Assembly (NCBI GenBank): GCA_016841875.1 | Contig: JAENYG010000015.1 | Span: forward strand, 33,364 to 97,363 | Length of the DNA stretch: 64,000 nt | Origin: Syntrophomonas sp. | GTDB taxonomy: Bacteria; Bacillota; Syntrophomonadia; Syntrophomonadales; Syntrophomonadaceae | Reading direction: 5' to 3' | Shown: positions 16,850-26,112 of the stretch, piece by piece | How the letters are laid out: each line of letters begins with the position of its first letter | Position numbering within the stretch: the stretch's first letter is position 1 | Made by a program: the position numbers and the translations under genes | Notes under the pieces: model-generated | The model's database searches: none | Told to the model about the DNA's origin: nothing | The model's input: the letters and a program-made list of their open reading frames with translations, nothing else

Positions 16850-18241
16850 CTATGCGGAAAGATTATTATTTTGTGGTGGCATCCGGGTTTTAGCAGTGAG
16901 AATAGAGACAAAAAGACCGCACAGGGTGATAAAGGCTGAGATTCTGAATACCATGCCTACCGCTTTCATATAAGCAATATCCGGGGTGAACAGCTGCTGT
17001 TGGGTATTAATCAGCATAGTAAAGATACTGGCCGAGGCAGCGATGCCCAGGGAAATGGAAAAATTGCGAGTAGTTGCTGTGAATCCCCCGGTATAACCGG
17101 CTTTTTCTCCGGGGATGGACCGGAAAATGCTGCTGCTGTTGGGAGATGCAAAGAATCCCATTCCAATGCCTATAAGCAGTAGGCCTGTGGTAATTTTTAA
17201 TGTACTGCTGCCTGAGGACAGGGTAGAAAGGATCAAATGAGACAGGGTCATTAAAAATAAGCCTATAGATGTTAAACGACCTGGCCCTATTCGATCGGAA
17301 AGGCTTCCGGTCAAGGGAGCTGTAATGGCTAAACACACAGGCGGGATGGTCATGTAAAGACCCATCAACTGGGGAGAGAACTGCATAACATCTTCCATGT
17401 AAAATGGGATTAGAAAAATGACCCAGATTTGGGACATTTGAGCTATAAAAATCATTATATTGCCAAAGAAAAAAGTTTTTATCCTAAGTAGGGCAAAATC
17501 TAGCAAGGGCTGGACTTGATTTCTCTCATAAATATAGAAGGAAATCAGCATTACTATAGCGATAATAGCAATAATAGGAGCTGCTGCGCTATCATATGAT
17601 AACGACAGCAAAAGCAATACCGAGCCCAGGGCCAAAAGCAGCATACCGACCATATCATAGTGCCCCCGTTCCGGGTTTAAAGGTTGAGCGGGCAGGTATT
17701 TAAGAGCCAGGTAAAAACCAATCAAACCTATGGGGATATTGACCAGGAAGATCGAGGACCAGCCAAAATTAGCCAGGATAACTCCACCAATGACCGGCCC
17801 GGTCATGTTGCCGATCCCTACCATGCTGCTGGTGAGCCCCAGGGCTTTGCCTTTCTCCCCAGCGGGAAAGGTATTGGAAATAATTCCAACCCCGGTGGAC
17901 ATCATCATACTGGCCCCAACTGCCTGGAAAAGACGACTGGCGATAAGATAATGCAGGGTAGGGGATATACTGCACAAAAAGGACCCGCCGGTAAAAAAGA
18001 GAAATCCATAAGCATATACTTTTTGGCTGCCGACCTGGTCTCCATATTTTCCGAAGAATAAAAGGGTGGCAGTGATAACCAGCATATAGGAAGTAGTGAC
18101 CCACTGCACTTGATTCATGGTGACCGAGAAGCTTTCCGCTATTATAGGATTGGCTATATTTAAAATACTTCCATCCAGGGTAGAGATAAATATCCCGGCA
18201 CAAATTATACCCAGGACCTGCCATTTTATTTCCAACTTCAT
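16850..18241 (-). CDS. MFS multidrug efflux transporter (DHA2/EmrB-QacA type)
   Basis: 463 residues, about 14 membrane helices, starting at ATG 18241 after GGGAAGG. The N-terminal FISTLDGSILNIANPII is the motif D1/helix 1 pattern of drug:H+ antiporters of the 14-helix group, LLFFGKYGDQVGSQKVYAYG is motif A, and the helix-5 motif C is seen in GNMTGPVIGGVI. It probably exports drugs or other hydrophobic compounds in exchange for protons. No regulator gene sits beside it, and no partner membrane-fusion protein is present, as usual in Gram-positive-type cells. It reads toward the tRNA. Confidence 0.9.
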   Translation of the reverse strand: MKLEIKWQVLGIICAGIFISTLDGSILNIANPIIAESFSVTMNQVQWVTTSYMLVITATLLFFGKYGDQVGSQKVYAYGFLFFTGGSFLCSISPTLHYLIASRLFQAVGASMMMSTGVGIISNTFPAGEKGKALGLTSSMVGIGNMTGPVIGGVILANFGWSSIFLVNIPIGLIGFYLALKYLPAQPLNPERGHYDMVGMLLLALGSVLLLLSLSYDSAAAPIIAIIAIVMLISFYIYERNQVQPLLDFALLRIKTFFFGNIMIFIAQMSQIWVIFLIPFYMEDVMQFSPQLMGLYMTIPPVCLAITAPLTGSLSDRIGPGRLTSIGLFLMTLSHLILSTLSSGSSTLKITTGLLLIGIGMGFFASPNSSSIFRSIPGEKAGYTGGFTATTRNFSISLGIAASASIFTMLINTQQQLFTPDIAYMKAVGMVFRISAFITLCGLFVSILTAKTRMPPQNNNLSA

Positions 18242-18405
18242 AGGCGCTACCTTCCCGCTTCCACTTGCCGGACTAATATTGTGTATTCAAAAGCCAAGCA
18301 TATTAGAATGAAATTCCATTATATTGCTTTATCAATTATAGAACAGACCATTAAAAAGATGAATAGGGCAGGGAAAAAGAAAGGTGACGATCACTGATGG
18401 CTGTT

Positions 18406-19362
18406 TTATTTTTCGCGTAATACTTTTATGATGGCGTCAGTCAGGCTGTTTATGGCAATTTGGACATGCTCTTCACTCATGGATTCAGTACCGCATTCAA
18501 ATAAAACAGAGGTGGGATATAAATCTTGATTGTAATCGCCTTTACCCATGAATATACCGCGCATGAGACCGGGATGCAACTCGTCTGCAGCAGCTTTTAT
18601 CCTTTTCGCATATTCCAGGTTGGTCTGCATGTTGGGATTGCTGCGTCCGATAACTATCATTATTCTAGATGAATCAACCCCATTGATGGTAGTTTGATAA
18701 GCCTCAGTCGGGGCAGAATCTCGGTGAATATCAAAAACTGCATCAGGCTGCTCCTTTATCAGCTGTACGGCAGTCCGCCGGGAGCGATTATAGGCGTTGA
18801 TATCATGAGGGTCATGTAGGTTTTCGCTGTGGGTGGCACTTACCCCTTCCTTCTGCAGAGCGGTCTGAAAAACTTTACCTAGATCCAGTACGTCACCATT
18901 GCCAGGTTCGCTGGCGGTGCCGGAAGTAGGTGTAAAAGATTCATCAGTGTGAGTATGATATATGACCACATGGGTATTTTCCAGGGATACCGCGGCAGGA
19001 ATACCACTATCAAAAACCATTTCACTGAAGGGAACACTTAAGACCTTTTCTGAACGGTTTGGATCAGGGACTTCTGTTTTTATCTCGGCTACTCCTTCGC
19101 TGCCGGAAACTTTGGTGACTATATAGTGCTGGTTTTTCTCGTTTATATATTCATCCTCGACGTTGACCGGCTCGCCAGTCTGGAAAATAATATTTCCTTC
19201 GGTATCTTTGACCGTGATACATTTTATTTCAGCACTGGAATCACTGCTGTAGTATTTAGGTGCTGGTCTAGTTCCATAGATATTGAAAAGATATGCCCCA
19301 ATCATGACCAGCAGCAAAATCAAGAAGAAAGCCCAGATATATCTTTTGTTTAAGGTATCCAT
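18406..19362 (-). CDS. spoIIP: Stage II sporulation protein P-like amidase/endopeptidase
   Basis: 318 residues. One N-terminal membrane anchor (about 9-28) is followed by an extracytoplasmic region. The SpoIIP domain contains HTHTDES at 136-142, the FDIHRDS motif near residue 215, and a terminal VLFECGTESM. These are the zinc and catalytic residues of the SpoIIP amidase family, which degrades peptidoglycan during engulfment. SpoIID and SpoIIM are not nearby. It is a little shorter than the 401-residue B. subtilis protein, so it may be one of several paralogues. AAAGGCGG precedes ATG 19362. Confidence 0.88.
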   Translation of the reverse strand: MDTLNKRYIWAFFLILLLVMIGAYLFNIYGTRPAPKYYSSDSSAEIKCITVKDTEGNIIFQTGEPVNVEDEYINEKNQHYIVTKVSGSEGVAEIKTEVPDPNRSEKVLSVPFSEMVFDSGIPAAVSLENTHVVIYHTHTDESFTPTSGTASEPGNGDVLDLGKVFQTALQKEGVSATHSENLHDPHDINAYNRSRRTAVQLIKEQPDAVFDIHRDSAPTEAYQTTINGVDSSRIMIVIGRSNPNMQTNLEYAKRIKAAADELHPGLMRGIFMGKGDYNQDLYPTSVLFECGTESMSEEHVQIAINSLTDAIIKVLREK

Positions 19363-19471
19363 AAAAAAACCGCCTTTTCATATGCCTGCTAATATTATGT
19401 GAAAAGTACGGTTTGATTATTAGTATTAATCCATGGTAATCCTTGATTTTTTAAGAAGCTGCTGGAAAGGA

Positions 19472-20749
19472 TTATAGATTGTTATCCCAGCTGGCCAGGT
19501 ATTTTTCTTGTTCGCCGGTAAGCTGGTCGATATTAACTCCAGATGCCTGGAGTTTTAGATTTGCAACCTGGCAGTCTATCTCCTGGGGAACATCGTAAAC
19601 ATGAGTACCCAGCTTATCACTGTTTTCAATTACATAAAGCAGAGACAATATTTGCAGGGAAAAACTGAGATCCATTACCTCAGCCGGGTGTCCGTCACCG
19701 GCTGCTAAATTTACCAGCCTTCCTTCGGCCAGCAGGAATAATCGGCGGCCATCTGCCAAAAGATATTCTTCTATATTATCCCGGGCTTTACGTTTGCTCA
19801 CGGCCAATGAATCTAAATCCGGTTTGCTGATTTCTACATCAAAATGGCCGGCATTAGCCAGGATAACATTATCTTTCATAAGCTCCATATGTTCTTTGCG
19901 GATCACATTAATATTTCCGGTCACAGTTATAAAAACATCGCCTATCCGAGATGCGTCAGACATAGTCATAACCTCAAAACCGTCCATAATTGCTTCATTA
20001 GCTTTAATAGGATCGATTTCGGTAATAATAACCCTGGCACCCATACCTAGAGCTCGCATAGAAACGCCTTTTCCACACCATCCGTATCCTGCTACTACTA
20101 CATTCTTGCCGGCTACTACCAGGTTAGTGGTCCGATTGATACCATCCCAGACCGACTGGCCAGTTCCATAACGGTTATCAAAAAGGTATTTCATGTAGGC
20201 ATCATTAACCGCAATTACCGGAAAGGCAAGAGCACCGTCCTTATCCATCGACCGTAACCGGAAAATCCCGGTAGTAGTCTCCTCGCAGCCGCCGATAATC
20301 TGCCGGGCCTGCTCGGGACGCTCTTTAACCAGGATAGAAATCAGATCTGCTCCATCGTCTATAAGCGTATCGGGATTATTATCCAGGGTCAGGTGCAGAA
20401 AACGGTGATAATCATGAGTGTTCTCACCATGGACGGCATATATGGTTATACCGCTGTCAACCAGTGCAGCCACCACATCATCCTGGGTAGAAAGCGGGTT
20501 GCTGGCACATGCTGCTACCCGTGCTCCAGCCGCCTGCAGGGTCTGTAAGAGATAGCCGGTTTTTGCCTCCAAGTGCAGGCAGCAGGCGATGGTGTGTCCC
20601 TGCAAGGGTTTGGATTTGGTCAGTTCCTGGTTTATAGCACTAAGAACCGGCATATTATTTTTTACCCAGGCCAGCCGGGTATAACCCGAGGGAGCCAGAT
20701 CAGGATCTTTGATTACCGAGGGAATCAATTTATTGACAATAGTTTTCAT
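19472..20749 (-). CDS. ahcY: Adenosylhomocysteinase
   Basis: 425 residues. It hydrolyses S-adenosylhomocysteine to homocysteine and adenosine, keeping the methyl cycle running. The substrate region contains CNIQSTQ-like [11 protein letters not shown] (about 81-91) and EETTTG at 156-161. The NAD-binding turn is GYGWCGKG at 221-228, and the C-terminal DLSFSLQ segment is present. The C-terminal Lys-Tyr found in the long eukaryotic form is missing; this is the shorter bacterial/archaeal type. GGAGG lies 8 bases before ATG 20749. It is transcribed divergently from the SOS-type promoter at 20860. Confidence 0.95.
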   Translation of the reverse strand: MKTIVNKLIPSVIKDPDLAPSGYTRLAWVKNNMPVLSAINQELTKSKPLQGHTIACCLHLEAKTGYLLQTLQAAGARVAACASNPLSTQDDVVAALVDSGITIYAVHGENTHDYHRFLHLTLDNNPDTLIDDGADLISILVKERPEQARQIIGGCEETTTGIFRLRSMDKDGALAFPVIAVNDAYMKYLFDNRYGTGQSVWDGINRTTNLVVAGKNVVVAGYGWCGKGVSMRALGMGARVIITEIDPIKANEAIMDGFEVMTMSDASRIGDVFITVTGNINVIRKEHMELMKDNVILANAGHFDVEISKPDLDSLAVSKRKARDNIEEYLLADGRRLFLLAEGRLVNLAAGDGHPAEVMDLSFSLQILSLLYVIENSDKLGTHVYDVPQEIDCQVANLKLQASGVNIDQLTGEQEKYLASWDNNL

Positions 20750-20859
20750 TTCATAACCTCCGTTAGTTTATACAGGTTCTAGAATATTATAAGGCAATTC
20801 GTGATTTAAGTGAATCTTCATGTCTTCCCTTATGTATATTTTGAAATATGATTAGGTGG

Positions 20860-20888
20860 TTGACAGAACAAGTGTTCGCAGTTAAAAT
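20860..20888 (+). promoter_or_regulatory. Consensus sigma-A promoter overlapping a LexA box
   Basis: TTGACA at 20860-20865 and TAAAAT at 20883-20888 are separated by exactly 17 bp. The palindrome GAACAAGTGTTC fills positions 20866-20877 of the spacer, so bound LexA would block RNA polymerase. Confidence 0.88.
20866..20877. promoter_or_regulatory. LexA (DinR) operator 1
   Basis: GAACAAGTGTTC matches the Firmicute SOS box GAAC-N4-GTTC, extended on the right by CG. It lies between -35 and -10. Confidence 0.85.
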
Positions 20889-20898
20889 ATACATAACA

Positions 20899-20910
20899 GA
20901 ACATGTGTTC
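20899..20910. promoter_or_regulatory. LexA (DinR) operator 2
   Basis: GAACATGTGTTC, a perfect palindrome except for the central ATGT, centred 33 bp (three helical turns) downstream of operator 1 and over the expected transcription start. Confidence 0.85.
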
Positions 20911-20939
20911 GCAAATAAAGTTAGAGGAAGGTGTAGATA

Positions 20940-21047
20940 ATGTTCGAAGGAATAAGCAGAAAAGAATTTATAGAAGCAGCTGTAGGAGCGGTCTGCACGG
21001 TAGTCATGGGATATCTGCTATCGGTGGGTTTCCTGCTGGTTTTTTAA
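20940..21047 (+). CDS. SOS-controlled 35-residue single-span membrane peptide
   Basis: The ORF starts at ATG 20940 behind GAGGAAGG and ends with TAA at 21045. The peptide begins MFEGISRKEFIEAAVGAV and ends in a hydrophobic stretch rich in Val, Leu and Gly (residues 13-35), one transmembrane helix reaching the C-terminus. Length and shape resemble SOS-induced membrane toxins or division inhibitors such as TisB, but there is no sequence match I recognise. The strong promoter with two LexA boxes directly upstream makes translation plausible and DNA-damage induction very likely. No antisense antitoxin RNA was identified. Confidence 0.7.
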   Translation: MFEGISRKEFIEAAVGAVCTVVMGYLLSVGFLLVF

Positions 21048-21256
21048 ACCGATTATTAATAACAACACTGCAGCCATAGTACCGAAGATAATATTCAAAT
21101 TAATGAAGAAATTTTATTACATATTGTCGTTCCTCCGCATAGACTTTATAAATGGGAAGCCGCCTTTTCCGGTAAATTGAAATATGTGCACAGGTGTTCT
21201 ATACTGAGTGCACGGTAGTTATATAGGAAATTGCATGCAGCGGGGGGGGAATTAAT

Positions 21257-21640
21257 ATGAACCAGGAAGAGCAATTAGGCCGAAATTGGGCGATGGGATG
21301 CCATCTTTCAGCTCTAGCCTTATATCTAGGGATACCTTTTGGCAACATACTGGGGCCCATGATTATTTGGCTGTTGAAAAAAGATGAGTTTCCACTGGTA
21401 GATGAACAGGGCAAAGAGTCTTTGAATTTTCAAATTTCACTGCTGTTATATGGAGCAGCAGCAGTCATTTTGATGGTTATTTTCTCATTGACCATAATAT
21501 TAATACCACTGGCGATAATACTGGGGATGCTGCTCCTGGTATACGGCTTGGTTAACCTGATTATTATCATAATTGCCGCCTTAAAGGTCAGCAATGGGGA
21601 GTCGTTCAGGTATCCACTGACCATGAGATTATTAAAATAA
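21257..21640 (+). CDS. DUF4870 (Tic20-like) membrane protein
   Basis: 127 residues. NWAMGCHLSALALYLGIPFG is the typical first segment of DUF4870 proteins, followed by GPMIIWLLKKDEFPLVDEQG and KESLNFQISL, the family signature, then two further hydrophobic helices. Function is unknown; distant similarity to Tic20/HOTT membrane proteins is known for the family. ATG 21257 is preceded by a poly-G tract (CGGGGGGGG), which acts as ribosome-binding site. It lies 209 bases after the SOS peptide, so it probably has its own promoter. Confidence 0.8.
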   Translation: MNQEEQLGRNWAMGCHLSALALYLGIPFGNILGPMIIWLLKKDEFPLVDEQGKESLNFQISLLLYGAAAVILMVIFSLTIILIPLAIILGMLLLVYGLVNLIIIIIAALKVSNGESFRYPLTMRLLK

Positions 21641-21843
21641 TAATGAAATAAAGTCAACCATAAAACGGGTCTGATTTAGTTTAGTTCAGCTTATCAACAG
21701 AGACGGCAGAATGAATAGAAAAAAGCTCCCCGATTTGCTAATCTAATGTGGTTTATCTACCACAAAAGGAATGGCAAGAGGAGGAGTCCAATAGAGGAAA
21801 ATAGCGTATCACATAAAGAAGTATATAAATAACATATCCCGAA

Positions 21844-21882
21844 ATGTGGCAGGAAAACAGCATTATTTATTTCCTGCCACAT
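21844..21882. terminator. 13-bp perfect hairpin between convergent genes
   Basis: ATGTGGCAGGAAA (21844-21856) pairs with TTTCCTGCCACAT (21870-21882), with a 13-base loop. It lies between the DUF4870 gene and the convergent dehydrogenase. T-runs are weak on both sides, so it is a probable bidirectional terminator. Confidence 0.6.
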
Positions 21883-21921
21883 ATTACGCAGTGCATTATT
21901 TATTTAAATTAAGCCGCGTGG

Positions 21922-22977
21922 TTATTTCTCATACGGGGTAACTACCCACTTTAAACAGTTTTCTTTCTTGCCGCCAAAAACATCATAACCTTTAAGAATG
22001 TCGTTTAATGGAGCGCGATGGGTAATTAAATAATTCATGTTGATCTTCCCGGCGCGAATAAGATTGATCAATTCTGGAATTCTATTTGCGTTTACAAGTC
22101 CCATTTTAATCGTAATGTTCTTAATCCACAGCTCATTCATAGCCAGTACCTGTGGCTGCTCAAAAACACCCAGGATAGATACGTTACCTCCAGCTCTAAC
22201 CGAATCAAGAGCCAGTTCATACGTTCCCTTAGCCCCAACGGCTTCGATAGTCCGGTCAGCACCGCGACCATTGGTAAGTTCTTTGATAGCTTCTGGAACA
22301 TTTACTTTATTGGGATTAAGTCCAATATCTGCTACTCCGTTCTTTACGGCTTCATCCAGGCGCGACTGAACCATATCCACGGCAATGATTTTAGATGGTC
22401 CCCACAATCTTGCAGTAGCCATAGCGCACATCCCAACCGGACCGGAACCCATAACTGCGACCGTATCACCAGGCTCTATGCTGGCATTTTCGGAACCCAT
22501 ATAGCCGGTTGAAAGTATATCTCCTACAAATAATACATCTTCCTCAGTAAGACCTTCAGGAATGTTGAATAGACCCAGGTTAGCATGCGGAACCCTTACG
22601 TATTCAGCCTGGCATCCGTCAATTATATAACCAAAAATCCAACTTCCGGTTTCACAATGCGAGTAAATACCCCGAACGCAATAGAAACACTCTCCACACT
22701 GGGTAACGCAAGATACCGCTACTTTATCGCCAACTTTTGAGTTTCTTACTGCGGGGCCTACTTCCACGACCTCGCCGACAAATTCGTGCCCAATAACTCT
22801 GGGGTCCTGGACTTGTGGCATACCCCCATGCCAGATGTGAATATCAGTGCCACAAATGGTGGAGGTTGTCACTCGGATAATGGCGTCATCAGGTTCAATA
22901 ATCTTGGGCATGGGAACATCCTCAAGAGCAATCTTTTCCGGGCCATGGTAGACTAAAGCTTTCATTGTATCAGCCAC
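21922..22977 (-). CDS. Zinc-dependent alcohol dehydrogenase (isopropanol/NADP type)
   Basis: 351 residues, complete. Catalytic zinc ligands are Cys42 region TSTICGTDIHIWHG, GHEFVGE (about 68-74) and the acid GDILSTGY region; structural zinc cysteines are in CGECFYCVRG plus the following SHC. MGSGPVGMCA is the cofactor-binding turn. The length, the GDILSTGY motif and the C-terminal VVTPYEK resemble secondary alcohol dehydrogenases of anaerobes such as C. beijerinckii. The start is GTG 22977, 9 bases after GGAGG. It could oxidise or reduce small ketones or alcohols. It is only distantly like the dehydrogenase at position 2. Confidence 0.9.
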   Translation of the reverse strand: MADTMKALVYHGPEKIALEDVPMPKIIEPDDAIIRVTTSTICGTDIHIWHGGMPQVQDPRVIGHEFVGEVVEVGPAVRNSKVGDKVAVSCVTQCGECFYCVRGIYSHCETGSWIFGYIIDGCQAEYVRVPHANLGLFNIPEGLTEEDVLFVGDILSTGYMGSENASIEPGDTVAVMGSGPVGMCAMATARLWGPSKIIAVDMVQSRLDEAVKNGVADIGLNPNKVNVPEAIKELTNGRGADRTIEAVGAKGTYELALDSVRAGGNVSILGVFEQPQVLAMNELWIKNITIKMGLVNANRIPELINLIRAGKINMNYLITHRAPLNDILKGYDVFGGKKENCLKWVVTPYEK

Positions 22978-23647
22978 AATAATTACCTCCTTTTTTTGTT
23001 TGGGACAGTGTCGCCGAATTTATTATTGATATGATTCTTTACCTAAACACTCATAATACACTCATAAAGCGACTATTAGTCGTTAAAATTGGCAGTTTTA
23101 TTCCTAATCACCTGTTAATATCACGAAACAGGAAATTATAACGGTAATGTGCACATTAAACAGCATACTCGTACAAAGGCCATAAATACGATAATAAAGA
23201 TGGTAGCACTACAAGTGTATGCTGTGGTTCTACATTATACGCACAATTTCGACAAATAACAATACATTGTACTAAAGGTCTTTTTCACAAACAAATGTGT
23301 ATATAATATTTTGGTATTTGTTACCTTTGGTACAGGTAAAATGACTTCTGCCTCATGATACCTAGAAATATTCAGTGCTGCAGAAAAAACCGGAGTGAAG
23401 TGTGATTGATACCCTGTTTGGGAAAAATACATCGGGTCTAATTACTGTCACGCTGGTTTCGAACCTGATGATAGTATTATAACCGCGCAAGGTACATAGA
23501 ATACCTGTCATATCACTGCCCCATCATTTTCAGTTTATTTTGCTGCAGAATTTGCAGGTTTGCAGAGTATCGTTATTGAATAAATCTCTATAGGAGTAAT
23601 GCTTTTATTTATAAAGGGTGAAGAATCCTATTTAAGGAGGCAGATTA
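22978..23647. other. 670-bp intergenic region with short repeats
   Basis: No convincing gene. Upstream of the minus-strand dehydrogenase there are two direct ACACTCATA copies 11 bp apart (23047-23055 and 23058-23066) and a palindrome CGACTATTAGTCG (23070-23082). These could bind a regulator of the dehydrogenase. The rest shows nothing I can name. Confidence 0.35.
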
Positions 23648-24196
23648 ATGGCCAGAATTGAAGTAATATCTGGTCCCATGTTTTCTGGGAAGACTACTGA
23701 GCTGGTGAGGCGGCTGGAAAGATATACTTTGGCTAAGAAAAAAGTAGTATTTTTCAAACCAGCGTTGGATTTGAGAACGGATAGTAAAGTGATGATTGCT
23801 TCTGCCAGGCAGGAATTCGGTATAGAAGTCTTAACCCTTTATCAGCCGGTAGGTATTGAAGCAGATGTGGTAGCCATAGATGAAGCTCAGTTTTTTCCAG
23901 AATGGATTGTGAGCTACTGCCAGTCTTTAAAAGACCAGGGCAAAACAGTTATTGTGTGCGGTCTGGACATGGATGCCCGGCGATTACCTTTTGGCAGTCT
24001 GGGAAACCTGATGGCTATAGCTGATTCAGTAACTAAACTGACCGCAGTCTGTGCCTGCGGCCAGGATGCAGTATTTACCTGGTTGAAAGAAGGATTGCCC
24101 GAACAGGATGGTAATGTAATACTATTGGGCAGTCAGGAAAAATATGAGCCATGTTGCAGGGAATGCTATAATCAAAAGATTTCCGTTAAGCGTTGA
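23648..24196 (+). CDS. tdk: Thymidine kinase
   Basis: 182 residues of the type II family. The P-loop GPMFSGKTT is at 9-17, DEAQFF is the Walker B-like motif, and the lasso domain has zinc cysteines in VCACGQDA and EPCCRECY. It salvages thymidine to dTMP in the cytosol. AAGGAGG precedes ATG 23648. It is followed at a short distance by the MBL-fold and macro-domain genes on the same strand. Confidence 0.96.
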   Translation: MARIEVISGPMFSGKTTELVRRLERYTLAKKKVVFFKPALDLRTDSKVMIASARQEFGIEVLTLYQPVGIEADVVAIDEAQFFPEWIVSYCQSLKDQGKTVIVCGLDMDARRLPFGSLGNLMAIADSVTKLTAVCACGQDAVFTWLKEGLPEQDGNVILLGSQEKYEPCCRECYNQKISVKR

Positions 24197-24235
24197 TTAT
24201 AAAGCGTTTTCATATGCGAGATAGGAGGTATCCAG

Positions 24236-24916
24236 ATGAAAAGGAAGACGATAGAAATTGTTCCTGGCGTTTACATGGTAGGTGGTCCGGGAGTTAGTAA
24301 TGCGGATGATTGCTGTGTATATCTTATCGAGAGTGATGACGAACTGTGTATAATTGATGCTGGTGCCGGCAAGAGTGCAGGACTTATCTTAGACCTGATA
24401 AAGAAATCGGGTTTCAATCTGGATAAGGTGCGCTTCATAGTGATAACTCACGGCCATATCGATCATATTGGCGGGCTGAAGAAATTCCGTGATTCATTAA
24501 ATTCACAAATTATTGCCCATACTCTGGATCTGCCTGCTATCGAAGAAGCCCGGCCGGAATTAACTGCAGAGGCCTGGTATGGAGTTAAGTATGAAGGAGT
24601 AAAGGTTGACCGGGCTTTAGACAGAGATGAAAGTTTTCAATTGGGAAATATTGAATTTCATTGTATACATACCCCCGGACATACCCCGGGCAGTATATCC
24701 GTATATACAGAAATTGGGGGTAAGAAAGTCTTGTTTGCACAGGACGTGCACGGACCGTTTTTTAAAGAATGGGGTTCTGATAAACAGCAGTGGCGAGATT
24801 CGATGCAGCTGCTGCTAGGGTTAAATGCTGATGTATTGTGTGAAGGTCATTATGGTGTATATTCACCGGCGGCTCAGGTTCGATCTTATATAGAAGGCTA
24901 TCTGCAGAAGTTTTAA
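24236..24916 (+). CDS. Metallo-beta-lactamase-fold hydrolase (glyoxalase II-like)
   Basis: 226 residues. THGHIDHIGG (about residues 78-87) is the metal-binding motif, HTPGHTPGSISV gives the third histidine, and AQDVHGPF and EGHYGVY carry the remaining ligands. The layout is that of single-domain glyoxalase II-like hydrolases without a C-terminal helical domain. The natural substrate is not evident. ATG 24236 has AGGAGGT upstream. It begins 39 bases after tdk, so the two are probably cotranscribed. Confidence 0.85.
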   Translation: MKRKTIEIVPGVYMVGGPGVSNADDCCVYLIESDDELCIIDAGAGKSAGLILDLIKKSGFNLDKVRFIVITHGHIDHIGGLKKFRDSLNSQIIAHTLDLPAIEEARPELTAEAWYGVKYEGVKVDRALDRDESFQLGNIEFHCIHTPGHTPGSISVYTEIGGKKVLFAQDVHGPFFKEWGSDKQQWRDSMQLLLGLNADVLCEGHYGVYSPAAQVRSYIEGYLQKF

Positions 24917-24940
24917 AGTGTATCTATCAGGAGGATATTT

Positions 24941-25394
24941 ATGCAGTTCTTTTATCAGGGTGTTGATTTGCAAATCATACAGGGGAATATAGTGGATCAG
25001 AAAGGAATAGATGCGGTGGTGAATGCTGCTAATGCCGGACTGAGAAAGGGTGCCGGAGTGGCAGGTGCCATACATCAGGCAGCAGGACCGGAATAAGAAA
25101 GTTATTCATTGCCTGGGACCAATTTATGGCGTTGATGAGCCGGCAGATCAGCTGCTGGCAGATTGTTATCGTAATGCATTGAAACTTGCGGATAAGCATG
25201 AACTCGGCTCTATTGCATTCCCTGCCATTTCCACCGGTATATTTGCTTATCCAGTGGAAGCAGCCGCGCTGGTGGCTCTAGGAGCCATAATCGAAACCAT
25301 ACCAGTTTTAGAGAATATAAGGATGATCAGGTTGGTTCTGTTTGATCTTTCGGCACTAAATGTTCATCTCCGGGTTATGAAAGGCTTGTTATAA
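24941..25394 (+). pseudogene. Macro-domain (ADP-ribose deacetylase-like) gene with internal deletion
   Basis: ATG 24941 behind AGGAGG opens a macro domain: [20 protein letters not shown] with the NAAN motif, then [13 protein letters not shown], and a TAA at 25094. The following sequence in another frame continues with KKVIHCLGPIYG and AFPAISTGIFAYP, the later macro-domain motifs. Roughly 25-30 residues that normally link AGPE to the VIHxxGP strand are missing. The gene therefore lost a segment of about 80 bp and its frame. The fragment from 25096 could still be translated but would lack the ligand-binding first half. Confidence 0.8.
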
Positions 25395-25399
25395 TAATC

Positions 25400-25954
25400 C
25401 TACCTCCATTCCTCAATCCAATAGTAGCTGATCTGGTCAGTTCCAAAATTATTGGCATCCAACCGGTTGTAATAATTGGCCGTACCAAAATATATATCCA
25501 CCCAGTATGGATACTCAGGCCATAAACCATAGTATACATCTCCGGTGTCCATCACCTGAAAGGAGGTGTATTCATCTCCCTGTACCTGGATAGGTTCTTC
25601 CAGGTAAAGAGTGGTTCCAAAAGGAATAGACGGTTTTAAGGGGCTTCCCCCGGCATTGATCGGGTAAATTGGATGCATGGCTACACCGCCGATAAAGTAT
25701 TCCTGCCCATTGGCAGCTACCGGAGCATAGGCTTCTTCAACATATGCTGTGGCTCGCTGGTTTTCAACTGAGAATTTAATATACCACTGGGTATCTTCGT
25801 TATCCTGCGGCTGGGTTTCTGATGAATCAGGCTCGGCTGGTTTCCGGCTGATTTTATCACGGGAATTGGCTATTATTAGAGTAGCTGATATAATCAGCAG
25901 TATAGTAATAAAGGCAGCTAAAATAATTATTCGCAGATGTCTGGTGTCTAACAT
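25400..25954 (-). CDS. Membrane-anchored 3D-domain (double-psi barrel) protein
   Basis: 184 residues. One N-terminal membrane helix (about 7-30) is followed by an acidic linker and a C-terminal 3D/RlpA-like domain: GGVAMHPIYP, IPFGTTLYL, FQVMDTGDVYYG and VDIYFG match the family. This domain occurs in secreted lytic transglycosylases and spore-germination proteins. The family acid triad (three Asp) is only partly visible. ATG 25954 is taken because GAGGTG lies 7 bases upstream; the longer frame starts with TTG at 26011 and lacks such a site. Probable cell-wall role. Confidence 0.7.
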   Translation of the reverse strand: MLDTRHLRIIILAAFITILLIISATLIIANSRDKISRKPAEPDSSETQPQDNEDTQWYIKFSVENQRATAYVEEAYAPVAANGQEYFIGGVAMHPIYPINAGGSPLKPSIPFGTTLYLEEPIQVQGDEYTSFQVMDTGDVYYGLWPEYPYWVDIYFGTANYYNRLDANNFGTDQISYYWIEEWR

Positions 25955-26112
25955 ACTCTGCACCTCGTTTTTGTTACTTTGTGCAGGATGACCAGTATTT
26001 ATAAAGGCCAAATATTAACTTGAAAACCTATGTTTGATTAAAACGTAAATTATTGATCGAGTAAGCTATAATAATCTATGGAGAAGAGAACTGGAAAGGA
26101 GATATTTGGAAA

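Noticed and set aside
23235..23432. 65-codon minus-strand frame upstream of tdk
   Set aside because: No ribosome-binding site and no family signal.
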